43,423 bases of DNA from an uncultured Clostridium sp. Its GTDB lineage: Bacteria; Bacillota; Clostridia; Clostridiales; Clostridiaceae. The DNA is taken from NCBI GenBank assembly GCA_900540255.1, contig UQFE01000020.1:1-43423 (forward strand), written 5' to 3'. Shown piece by piece: positions 29,599-39,459 of this stretch (positions within the stretch are counted from its first letter, which is position 1; every line of letters begins with the position of its first letter). Both the position numbers and the translations under genes were made by a program. The notes beneath the pieces are model-generated. The model made no database searches and was not told where the DNA came from. It saw only the letters and a list, made by a program, of their open reading frames with translations.

Positions 29599-31599
29599 GT
29601 GAAAGAGGTAGTAATTGACTTTGATAATAAAAGCCCTGCTGATTTAAATAAAAATGTAAATATTGCAGCTTTTTTAACTGAAAATGATGATGTTGAGTAT
29701 AAATTTATAGAGGGGTTAGAAGGTGTATGGAAAACTATAAAAGATTTTTCAAGTGAAAATATTTGTAATTGGAAGCCTTCTAAACCAGGAAAATATATGA
29801 TTATGGTACAAGGTAAATCTAGTAAATCTAAAAAATCATATGATTATCTTGGAAAATCAGAATATGAAGTAATAGATAATAAAAAATTAATAAGAGAAGT
29901 CGAGGTTTCACGTAATAAAATAAATGTAGGTGATAAGACTACAATAAGTGTAGGATGTGATGAAGAGTTAGTTTTATATAGATTTTGGATTAATGGTGAA
30001 AATGATTGGGAAATTTTAAGAGATTATAGTACTGAAGATAAATTCACTTTTACAGGAATAAAAGCTGGAAGCTTTGAAATATTAGTAGAATGTAAAAGAA
30101 TTAATTCAAAAAAAAATGTTGATGATTTTACTACTATAAAAATTGAAGTTGTAGAATTAGAAAAAATAGAAATAACTGACTTTGAATGTTTAACTAATAA
30201 TAAGTTAGTTAATGAGGAATTAGCTTTTAAAGTTAAGGTTAATTATCAAGAAAATAGACCGTTATTATATAAGTTTTTAAAGGTAAATAAGGAAGGAAAA
30301 GTTATTTGTATTCAGGATTTTTCATCAAGAAGCATAGTTACATTTAAGGAAAAGGTTCCAGGTGAATATAAATTATTATGTTTAGTAAGGGATATGTTTT
30401 CATCTAAACCTTATGATGATAGAGCAATAATATTATACAATGTTGATCCTTATAAAGAAGTCAAAATAAAAAGCTTTAAAAGTGATATTAAATCACCACA
30501 AGCAGTAGGTACTGTTATTAATTTAATAGCAGATGTTAGTGGAGGAAGAGAATTATTATATAGGTATATAATAGAGGGGCCAGTTTGTGATGATAGTGGA
30601 TATATTAGAGGAAATGAATGTGTTTGGGAACCAAGGGGTGAAGGTAAGTATAAAATAACTTTGAAAGTAAAGGATATATCTTTTGAAGGAGATTATGAAG
30701 ATGTAACTTCTATACAATATGAAATTTTTAATAAAGGTGAAAAGCCTGTTAGAATATCAGAGGTTAAATGTAATAAAGGAAGAAGATGTGTAATTGGAGA
30801 GCCTATAAATATTAAAGTTAAGTCTAGTGGTGGAATAAAACCACTTTATAAATTTGTAGTTTATAAAGATGGAATACAAAAAGAAGCAATTGAATATGGA
30901 TTAAATAACTGGGTTGATTTTATACCAACAGAAGCAGGAAAGTATGAAATAGATATAAGAGTTAAAGATGAATTTTCATCAAGAAAATGTGATGCATCAA
31001 CTTCATTAGTTATAGAAGCAAAATCTTATGTTGCAGCAGATATTGATTATATATTATTAAATAGTAAAGAAATTTATTTAGTAGATGATGTAATTAATAT
31101 TGAGGCAATTGTTAAAAATACAAAAGATGTATTAGTAAAGTTTGTTACAAAAATTAATGGGTATGAGGTTGAAAATACAGGATTTATATCAGAAAAATCA
31201 ATAAAGATAAAACCAAAGTGTCCAGGTAAATACTCATTTGTGATTTATGTAAAAAATTTAAACTCTACAGAAGAATATGATAGTAAAAAGGAAGTTTCAA
31301 TTTATGTACATGAAGTGACCCCTATTAATTCTACTAAACTTAAGCTTTATTCTAATAGCTTTAAGGTGGGAGAAGAGGTTACATTCGAAGCCGAATCACA
31401 TGGTGGAAAAGAAGTTTGTTATGAATTTTATATAATGATAAATGGTGAATGGGTATTGTCACAAGATTATAGTAGAAAGGCATATTATACCTTTGTTCCA
31501 TTTAAAGAAGGAAATTATAGAGTTTTAGTTTTAGCTAAAAGTTTTCATAAAAATATTCCATATGAAGATTATGATTTAATAGAATTTGAAGTAAAATAA
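29599..31599 (+). CDS. Protein of about seven triple-tyrosine (Y_Y_Y)-type repeats
   Basis: This 666-residue protein consists almost wholly of seven repeats of about 95 residues. Each has a [LV][LC]Y[KR]F core, an aromatic W or F turn and a PGKY/AGKYE-V-VK strand, e.g. LLYKFLKVNKEGKV...PGEYKLLCLVRD and PLYKFVVYKDG...AGKYEIDIRVKD. This matches the beta-sandwich triple-tyrosine domain of sensor ectodomains. There is no signal peptide or membrane helix, so it is apparently cytoplasmic or leaves by another route. The start is GTG 29599 after AAGGGGGAAG. A terminator follows. Its function is unknown. Confidence 0.75.
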   Translation: MKEVVIDFDNKSPADLNKNVNIAAFLTENDDVEYKFIEGLEGVWKTIKDFSSENICNWKPSKPGKYMIMVQGKSSKSKKSYDYLGKSEYEVIDNKKLIREVEVSRNKINVGDKTTISVGCDEELVLYRFWINGENDWEILRDYSTEDKFTFTGIKAGSFEILVECKRINSKKNVDDFTTIKIEVVELEKIEITDFECLTNNKLVNEELAFKVKVNYQENRPLLYKFLKVNKEGKVICIQDFSSRSIVTFKEKVPGEYKLLCLVRDMFSSKPYDDRAIILYNVDPYKEVKIKSFKSDIKSPQAVGTVINLIADVSGGRELLYRYIIEGPVCDDSGYIRGNECVWEPRGEGKYKITLKVKDISFEGDYEDVTSIQYEIFNKGEKPVRISEVKCNKGRRCVIGEPINIKVKSSGGIKPLYKFVVYKDGIQKEAIEYGLNNWVDFIPTEAGKYEIDIRVKDEFSSRKCDASTSLVIEAKSYVAADIDYILLNSKEIYLVDDVINIEAIVKNTKDVLVKFVTKINGYEVENTGFISEKSIKIKPKCPGKYSFVIYVKNLNSTEEYDSKKEVSIYVHEVTPINSTKLKLYSNSFKVGEEVTFEAESHGGKEVCYEFYIMINGEWVLSQDYSRKAYYTFVPFKEGNYRVLVLAKSFHKNIPYEDYDLIEFEVK

Positions 31600-31604
31600 A
31601 AAAT

Positions 31605-31664
31605 AAAAGTCATTTCTAATATGAATTAAGATAGTAAGTTTCATATAGAGATGACTTTTGTTTT
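31605..31664 (+). terminator. Terminator after the repeat protein
   Basis: AAAAGTCATTTCT-ATATGAA pairs with TTCATATAGAGATGACTTTT (one bulge, one G-U), ending in TTTTGTTTTG. The open frame of the next gene runs back into this hairpin, which argues for the later start chosen there. Confidence 0.85.
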
Positions 31665-31740
31665 GTTGCATTTGTACAATATTAATAATAGAATAAGCTA
31701 TAGAAGTAAAGTACATAGAGAAAATTTAACGAGGTGTTTT

Positions 31741-32457
31741 ATGGAAAGATTAGACAAGGTGTTAGCTAATTTAGGCTATGGCACAAGAAAAGAACTTAAG
31801 AAAATTTGTAGAAATGGATTAGTAGAAGTTAATGGGGAAATAGCTAAAGATAGTGGAATGCAGGTTGACCCTGAAAATGATAAAATAGTAATAAATGGCG
31901 AAGAGATATTTTATAGAAAGTTTATTTATTTAATGATGAATAAGCCAGCTGGTGTTGTATCAGCAACTTATGATAATAGGGATGAAACTGTTATTGATTT
32001 ACTAGAAGTTGATCATCAAGTGTTTGAACCATTCCCAGTTGGAAGATTAGACAAAGATACAGTTGGATTATTATTATTAACTAATGATGGAGAACTAAAT
32101 CATAGATTAATTTCACCAAAGTGGAAAGTTGATAAAGTCTATTATGCAAAAATAGATAAGAAGGTTACAGAAGAAGATATAGCTAAATTTAAAGCTGGTA
32201 TTACTTTAGATGATGGATATTTATGTAAAGAAGCTAAATTGGAAATATTAAATGCATCTGAAGATGGTTCTGAAATTATGGTAACAATTCAAGAAGGAAA
32301 ATTCCATCAAGTTAAAAGAATGTTTGAAGCTGTTGGTAAAAGTGTTATTTATTTAAAAAGAGTGGAATTTGGAACTTTACCTTTAGATGAAGATTTAGAA
32401 GAAGGAGAATATAGAGAACTTACAGAAGAAGAGTTAGCAATTTTAAAGAGTTTTTAA
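31741..32457 (+). CDS. RsuA/RluB-family rRNA pseudouridine synthase
   Basis: This 238-residue enzyme isomerises a uridine in rRNA. It has an N-terminal S4 RNA-binding domain (about 1-60, RLDKVLANLGYGTRKELKK) and the catalytic signature PVGRLDKDTVGLLLLTNDG with nucleophile Asp104. The closest known role is 16S rRNA pseudouridine 516 (RsuA type); 23S RluB cannot be excluded. Although the frame is open from 31651, the ATG at 31741 follows GAGG and begins at the conserved S4 start. Confidence 0.9.
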   Translation: MERLDKVLANLGYGTRKELKKICRNGLVEVNGEIAKDSGMQVDPENDKIVINGEEIFYRKFIYLMMNKPAGVVSATYDNRDETVIDLLEVDHQVFEPFPVGRLDKDTVGLLLLTNDGELNHRLISPKWKVDKVYYAKIDKKVTEEDIAKFKAGITLDDGYLCKEAKLEILNASEDGSEIMVTIQEGKFHQVKRMFEAVGKSVIYLKRVEFGTLPLDEDLEEGEYRELTEEELAILKSF

Positions 32458-32526
32458 TTTAGAGATATACATGATGTAAAAACATTCATATTGAATAAAA
32501 ATAAGCAAGATATTTTTCAAAAAGTA

Positions 32527-32555
32527 TTGCAATATGAATTTTTCTTTACTATAAT
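32527..32555 (+). promoter_or_regulatory. Promoter of the C-rich candidate sRNA
   Basis: TTGCAA (32527-32532), 17 nt, TATAAT (32550-32555). The hexamers and spacing equal those of the promoter upstream of crt (9857-9885). No coding start follows it before the terminator at 32652. Confidence 0.75.
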
Positions 32556-32561
32556 ATTAAT

Positions 32562-32652
32562 GCAAGGATAAATAAAAGGAATTAAATAGCCCCCTTTTTA
32601 TTTATTGCTTATTGCTGAAGCGCAACCTAGCCCCAAGGGTTGCGTTTTTTTT
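32562..32652 (+). ncRNA. Candidate C-rich small RNA (~90 nt)
   Basis: From a start near 32562 the RNA forms hairpin 1, ATAAATAAAAGG (32569-32580) with CCTTTTTATTTAT, whose loop ends in TAGCCCCC (32587-32594), a short linker, and hairpin 2, CGCAACC (32621-32627) with GGTTGCG (32638-32644), whose loop holds TAGCCCC (32628-32634), followed by eight T. Two exposed copies of the same TAGCCCC motif recall Firmicute sRNAs of the RsaE/RoxS and LhrC type, which pair their C-rich loops with Shine-Dalgarno sequences. No known family was identified by eye. Confidence 0.65.
32621..32652 (+). terminator. Terminator of the C-rich sRNA
   Basis: A GC-rich 7-bp stem, CGCAACC/GGTTGCG, followed by TTTTTTTT. It is the most GC-rich terminator in the window and lies more than 160 nt from either flanking gene's end or start. 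Confidence 0.9.
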
Positions 32653-32722
32653 GCGTAATTTTTTATTTACATATTATGTATATGTATAATATGTTATAAA
32701 TTTATTAATATTAGACAAATAA

Positions 32723-32736
32723 TGCCACATGTGGCA
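32723..32736. promoter_or_regulatory. Palindrome upstream of pcrA, possible operator
   Basis: TGCCACATGTGGCA is a perfect 14-bp palindrome in otherwise AT-rich DNA about 120 nt before pcrA. It does not match the LexA, Rex, CIRCE or PurR patterns I know. The rest of 32653-32857 shows only a loose TATAAT near 32780. Confidence 0.35.
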
Positions 32737-32857
32737 ATTAAATTTTAAATTTCAGGAAATAATATATACTGTTATGTTATAATAAATTTTAGATAGATTA
32801 TACGTTCGATTAAAATTAGAAGGTATTTTATTTATATGTTGAAGGGAGGATGTTCTT

Positions 32858-35179
32858 TTGGATTTAAAAGCTTTATTAAACAAAGAACAATATGAAGGCG
32901 CAGTAACTGTAGAAGGTCCTGTACTTATTTTAGCAGGAGCGGGTTCAGGAAAAACTAGAGTTTTAACTTATAGAATGGCACATATGATAGAGGAGCTTAA
33001 TATTTTCCCATATAAAATATTAGCTATTACATTTACTAATAAGGCTGCTAGGGAAATGCAAGAGAGAGTTGAAAAAATTATAGGTGAAAGAGCTAAAGAT
33101 ATGTGGATATCTACATTTCACTCTACTTGTGTGAGAATATTAAGAAGAGAAATTGAAAAGCTTGGATATAAAAAGAATTTTACTATATATGATTCAACTG
33201 ATCAAAAAACTCTTATAAAGGAATGTATAAAACTTCTTCAAATTAATGATAAAGAAATTACTGAACAAGAAATAATGGGTAAAATAAGTAGAGCAAAAGA
33301 TAATATGCAAAGTGCTGATGCTTATTATAGACAACATGAATCAAACTTTAGAGAAAAGAAAATTGCTGAAGTTTATAAAATGTATCAAAAAAGATTAAAA
33401 GAAAATAATGCATTAGATTTTGATGATTTAATTTTCAAAACTGTTGAGTTATTCAAAAAGAATCCTGAAACATTAGAATTTTATCAAAGAAAGTTTCAAT
33501 ACATAATGGTAGATGAGTATCAAGATACAAATGGAGCTCAATATGAATTAGTAACATTACTTGCAGCTAAATATAGAAATATTTGTGTTGTAGGGGATGA
33601 TGATCAATGCATTTATCAATGGCGTGGTGCAGATATTAAAAACATCCTTGGATTTGAAAAAGATTATCCAGAAGCTAAAGTTATAAAGCTTGAGCAAAAT
33701 TATCGTTCAAAAGCAAATATTTTAAATGCAGCCAATGTTGTTATAGTAAATAATTCAACTAGAAAGAGTAAGGTATTAAGAACTGAACAAGAAGCTGGAA
33801 ATAAAATTAAGATATATAGAGCATTTTCAGATACTGATGAGGGTACTTTTGTAGCTAATCAAATAGAAAAGATTAAAAAAGAACAAAATATGCAATATAA
33901 AGATTTTGCTATACTTTATAGAACTAATGCTCAATCGCGTATATTTGAAGAAAGCTTAAGAAAAGCTGCAATTGCGTATAAAATTGTAGGTGGAACTAAG
34001 TTCTACGATAGAAAAGAAATTAAAGATATGCTAAGTTACTTAAAAGTACTTGTTAATCCTTCGGATAGTATAGCTTTAAGAAGAATTATAAATGTTCCTA
34101 AGAGGGGAATTGGTGATGCAACAATACAAAAAGTATTAGATTTTGCAGAAAGTTATGAGTTAAATTTATGGGATGCGTTAACAGAAGTTAGAACTATTCC
34201 AACATTAACAGCAAGAAATTGTGCTGGAATTGAAAAGTTCATGGAACTTATGGAAAATTTAATGATGATAGCAGAAACTACTCCAATATCACATTTGATA
34301 GAAACAATCTTAGAAGATACTGGATATATGAGAGAGCTTGAAGCTTCAAAGCAAATTGAAGATAAGAGCAGAATAGAAAACTTAAAAGAATTAGTATCAG
34401 ATGCAGTTGATTTTGAAAAAGCGTATGAAATAGAAAAGAAAAATGGATCTTCAGATTTTGATATAAACAAAACTCAATTAGAAGCATATTTAGAAAAAGT
34501 ATCATTAGTACAAGATACAGATAAGTTAGATAATGAAGAAAATGAAAATGGAACAGTTGTATTAATGACTATTCATAGTGCAAAGGGATTAGAATTCCCA
34601 GTTGTATTTATGGTTGGAATGGAAAATGGAATATTCCCAGGGCAAGCATCTTTTAATAGTGATGCTGAAATGGAGGAATCAAGAAGACTTTGCTATGTTG
34701 GAATAACTAGAGCAAAAGAAACATTATTCATGACATCTGCAGAAGTAAGAAGAGTATTTGGTAGAACTGTAGCTTATCCTCAATCAGATTTCATTTCAGA
34801 AATTAAGCCAGAACTTAGAGAATATGTATCAATGACTGGAGACATGAGGGAAGTAGGTAAAAATTCTTTTAATAATAAATATAAAACAAGTTATAGTAAT
34901 CCACATAGTTTAAGAAATGATTATGGAACATTTGAAAAAAGAAACTTTGGTGGAACTGTAACATTAAAGACTGGTTTATCAGAAAAATCAAATAGGTCAT
35001 CTTCAATAATTACAGCTTCAGAAGCAACTATTGGAAGAAAAGTTAAGCATGATAAATTTGGTGAAGGTACAATTGTATCTGTTGCAGATGTTAATGGGGA
35101 TAAAAAGTTAACTATAGCATTTGATAAACAAGGTATAAAAATGCTAATGTTATCAATGGCAAAACTTAAGCTTTTATAA
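32858..35179 (+). CDS. pcrA: ATP-dependent DNA helicase PcrA/UvrD
   Basis: This 773-residue superfamily 1A 3'-5' helicase acts in repair and plasmid replication. It has the Q-motif LNKEQYEGA, Walker A AGAGSGKT (about 26-33), motif Ia FTNKAAREM, Walker B DEYQD (Asp219-Asp223), QWRGAD, QNYRS, VVLMTIHSAKGLEFPVVF and RRLCYVGITRAKE. The C-terminal tail KVKHDKFGEGTIVSV is the PcrA RNA-polymerase-binding Tudor-like segment. The start is TTG, seven nucleotides after AGGGAGGA. Confidence 0.96.
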   Translation: MDLKALLNKEQYEGAVTVEGPVLILAGAGSGKTRVLTYRMAHMIEELNIFPYKILAITFTNKAAREMQERVEKIIGERAKDMWISTFHSTCVRILRREIEKLGYKKNFTIYDSTDQKTLIKECIKLLQINDKEITEQEIMGKISRAKDNMQSADAYYRQHESNFREKKIAEVYKMYQKRLKENNALDFDDLIFKTVELFKKNPETLEFYQRKFQYIMVDEYQDTNGAQYELVTLLAAKYRNICVVGDDDQCIYQWRGADIKNILGFEKDYPEAKVIKLEQNYRSKANILNAANVVIVNNSTRKSKVLRTEQEAGNKIKIYRAFSDTDEGTFVANQIEKIKKEQNMQYKDFAILYRTNAQSRIFEESLRKAAIAYKIVGGTKFYDRKEIKDMLSYLKVLVNPSDSIALRRIINVPKRGIGDATIQKVLDFAESYELNLWDALTEVRTIPTLTARNCAGIEKFMELMENLMMIAETTPISHLIETILEDTGYMRELEASKQIEDKSRIENLKELVSDAVDFEKAYEIEKKNGSSDFDINKTQLEAYLEKVSLVQDTDKLDNEENENGTVVLMTIHSAKGLEFPVVFMVGMENGIFPGQASFNSDAEMEESRRLCYVGITRAKETLFMTSAEVRRVFGRTVAYPQSDFISEIKPELREYVSMTGDMREVGKNSFNNKYKTSYSNPHSLRNDYGTFEKRNFGGTVTLKTGLSEKSNRSSSIITASEATIGRKVKHDKFGEGTIVSVADVNGDKKLTIAFDKQGIKMLMLSMAKLKLL

Positions 35180-35272
35180 AAATAAATTGATAAGAATCGC
35201 AGGAACTTACGGGTATAGTTTGGTTATGCTTAGTACATTTTGTATTATGGACCAATAAGCCTGACACTTTAG

Positions 35273-37288
<2,016 letters not shown>

Positions 37289-37291
37289 AGT

Positions 37292-37365
37292 AAAAGGGGC
37301 TGTCGCACTAAAACTTTTATACACAATATATTGTAGTGTTTATTATTAATGCGACATCCCCTTTT
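37292..37365. repeat. GGGGCTGTCGCA inverted-repeat element, copy 1 (short form)
   Basis: AAAAGGGG-C-TGTCGCA (37292-37307) pairs with TGCGACA-T-CCCCTTTT (37350-37365). The interior contains ACACAATATATTGTAG. It shares its ends and most of its interior with copy 2 at 42631-42728 but lacks 32 nt. It serves as a terminator for ligA and for the convergent small gene, whose stop codon lies inside it. Confidence 0.8.
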
Positions 37366-37657
37366 ATATTATATTATCATCAAATTTTATAATGTTATCA
37401 TCTTCATCAGTATCGTCAGTTATTAAATTTTCCATTAAAAAATCAGAGTCTAAATTTGGATTATTTTTTTTCTGATTATTTTCAAGAGAACAAATACTCT
37501 TGTTTATTTTTTCAAGTAAATATGTTTGTATTCTTTGATTTTTAGCCATTTTTAAAAAGACTATAAAAGACCATATTCCAATAAAAATAAAGCAAAGCAT
37601 AAAAATAATTGCTACTGAGTGGAATATTATTTGAACTATTTGTAGTGCAGTTGTCAT
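37364..37657 (-). CDS. Small single-pass membrane protein, unknown function
   Basis: This 97-residue minus-strand gene encodes a protein with a long hydrophobic helix (about 8-35), a basic helical stretch (KMAKNQRIQTYLLEKINKSI) and a very acidic C-terminal tail (DDTDEDDNIIKFDD). A clear GGAGG about 10 nt before its ATG on the minus strand shows it is a real gene. No family is recognised. It ends in the repeat element shared with ligA and is divergent from the next gene. Confidence 0.7.
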   Translation of the reverse strand: MTTALQIVQIIFHSVAIIFMLCFIFIGIWSFIVFLKMAKNQRIQTYLLEKINKSICSLENNQKKNNPNLDSDFLMENLITDDTDEDDNIIKFDDNII

Positions 37658-37909
37658 ATAAAAAATACCTCCATAAGTTTATAAAAAATTATAATATTTT
37701 ATTATTAAAGTTATAAGGTTTTTAATAATAAAGCAATTATTTAATTTTAAATACTATGAATCAAAAAGTATAAAAATTTAAATTTTACTTAAATTGATTA
37801 TATCATAATTTGGGAATTTTTCTATAAAATAATTTGATAATATAAAGGATTAATTATTTATAATTATGTCTATAATTATAAGAAAGTATAATAGAAAGGG
37901 GAAATAAAT

Positions 37910-39409
37910 TTGAAAAAAATAATATTTTCTATTATTGTTTCACTTATAACAGTAATTATATTATTGAGTTTTATAGATAAAACCCCACAACAAGATAAAA
38001 ACAATACAGCTGATATTGTTTGTTCTGTATCAAGTGTTCCACAAAATTTAAAATCAGTAGGAAATTTAAGTAAAAGGGAACAAGATATAATTTGTGCTAC
38101 TAGTAGGGGCTTAGTAGAATTAAATTCAGATGGAAGTATAGAACCCGTTTTAGCCAAAGATTATAGTATTAATGATAATGGATTAGAGTATATATTTAAA
38201 ATTAGAGATGATGTTTATTGGAGTGATGGAAGTAAAATTACATCAAATGATATAGTTGAATTTTTTAGAGAAGTTATTACTGAAGAAAAAGAATTATCTG
38301 CATTATTAAATGTATACGGAGTAAAGGATTATATAAATGGAAATAATTCTTTTTCAAAAACTGTTGCTATAAGTAGTATTGATGATAATAGTGTAAAAAT
38401 AAGATTAAATTCTAAGGATGATGGATTTTTAATTGAATTAACAAAACCACAATATAGAGTAAGAAAAGAACTTTTATTTTGGGAAGATATTTTTAAAAAT
38501 TATGGAACTATCATATATTCAGGGGATTACTATATTTCATTAATTAATGAAAAGGAAATAATATTAAATAGAAATGATAGTGCTAATGGTGAATTAGTTA
38601 AAAAAATTTATTTAATTAAGGATGAAAATGAGGATTTAGCATTAGCTTCATTTGAAATAGGTGATAGAGATATTGTAATGAATCCCCCAGCAAATCAATT
38701 ACAACGATTGAAGGATAGTGGGAAATTAATTGAATCTCCTTCAGATGAAGCTTTATACTTAGCATTTAATTCAAATAATAATAATTTTTCAAATGATGTT
38801 AAAAATGAAATTTATAGATTAATAAATATAGCTATAGATGAGTATCAAAATAAAAATAATTTATTAGTTGAATTAGCTGAATGTAGGTATTTTAGAGAGG
38901 GTAATATTGATTTAACCAAATTACAAAGTAGAAATGTTATGGTTAATTTAAAAAATGATATAGAAATGCCAAGTAAAATAGTGCTTGTAGCAAAGGAGAC
39001 ATTAAAAAATAAGGATGTAATAAATTATTTAGCAACATGGTTTAAAAATAATACAAATATTACATTAGTATATAATTTACTTACTGATGAAGATATGGAT
39101 TTAATTAGTGAGAAAAATTATTATGACATTGCATTAATAAATGTATATGCAAAATTAGATGAAAATGAGCAATTGCTTAATACTATGTCAAGTTTTCTTC
39201 CAAAAGCTGAAAGAGAAATGATAAACAACTCAAATTCAAAGGCTGAAAAGGAGGAATTGTTTGCACAAATAGAAGAAGAACTTTTTAATAATTATAGAAT
39301 ATTACCATTATTATTTTATAATAATACAATAGCTGTTAATAATAAAAATACATCTATAAATGATATTTTAGATGGAAATGGGAATTTAAATTTTAATAAT
39401 TTAAAATAA
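37910..39409 (+). CDS. Family 5 oligopeptide-binding-like protein, membrane-anchored
   Basis: This 499-residue protein has an N-terminal membrane segment (about 3-23) without a lipobox cysteine. Its body matches family 5 solute-binding proteins (OppA/DppA type): ATSRGLVELNSDGSIEPVLAKDY, YIFKIRDDVYWSDGSKITSNDIVEFF and a C-terminal lobe ending RILPLLFYNNTIAVN. The start is TTG after AAAGGGG. No ABC permease or ATPase genes are adjacent, so it may serve a distant transporter, act as a sensor or have another role. Family membership is likely; the ligand is unknown. Confidence 0.8.
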   Translation: MKKIIFSIIVSLITVIILLSFIDKTPQQDKNNTADIVCSVSSVPQNLKSVGNLSKREQDIICATSRGLVELNSDGSIEPVLAKDYSINDNGLEYIFKIRDDVYWSDGSKITSNDIVEFFREVITEEKELSALLNVYGVKDYINGNNSFSKTVAISSIDDNSVKIRLNSKDDGFLIELTKPQYRVRKELLFWEDIFKNYGTIIYSGDYYISLINEKEIILNRNDSANGELVKKIYLIKDENEDLALASFEIGDRDIVMNPPANQLQRLKDSGKLIESPSDEALYLAFNSNNNNFSNDVKNEIYRLINIAIDEYQNKNNLLVELAECRYFREGNIDLTKLQSRNVMVNLKNDIEMPSKIVLVAKETLKNKDVINYLATWFKNNTNITLVYNLLTDEDMDLISEKNYYDIALINVYAKLDENEQLLNTMSSFLPKAEREMINNSNSKAEKEELFAQIEEELFNNYRILPLLFYNNTIAVNNKNTSINDILDGNGNLNFNNLK

Positions 39410-39420
39410 TTATAAAATTA

Positions 39421-39452
39421 AAAATAAAGCTGGCATATGTCAGCTTTATTTT
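39421..39452. terminator. Bidirectional terminator between convergent genes
   Basis: AAAATAAAGCTG (39421-39432) and its perfect complement (39441-39452) flank GCATATGT. A-runs and T-runs on both sides suit termination from either direction. Confidence 0.88.
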
Positions 39453-39459
39453 ATAAATA

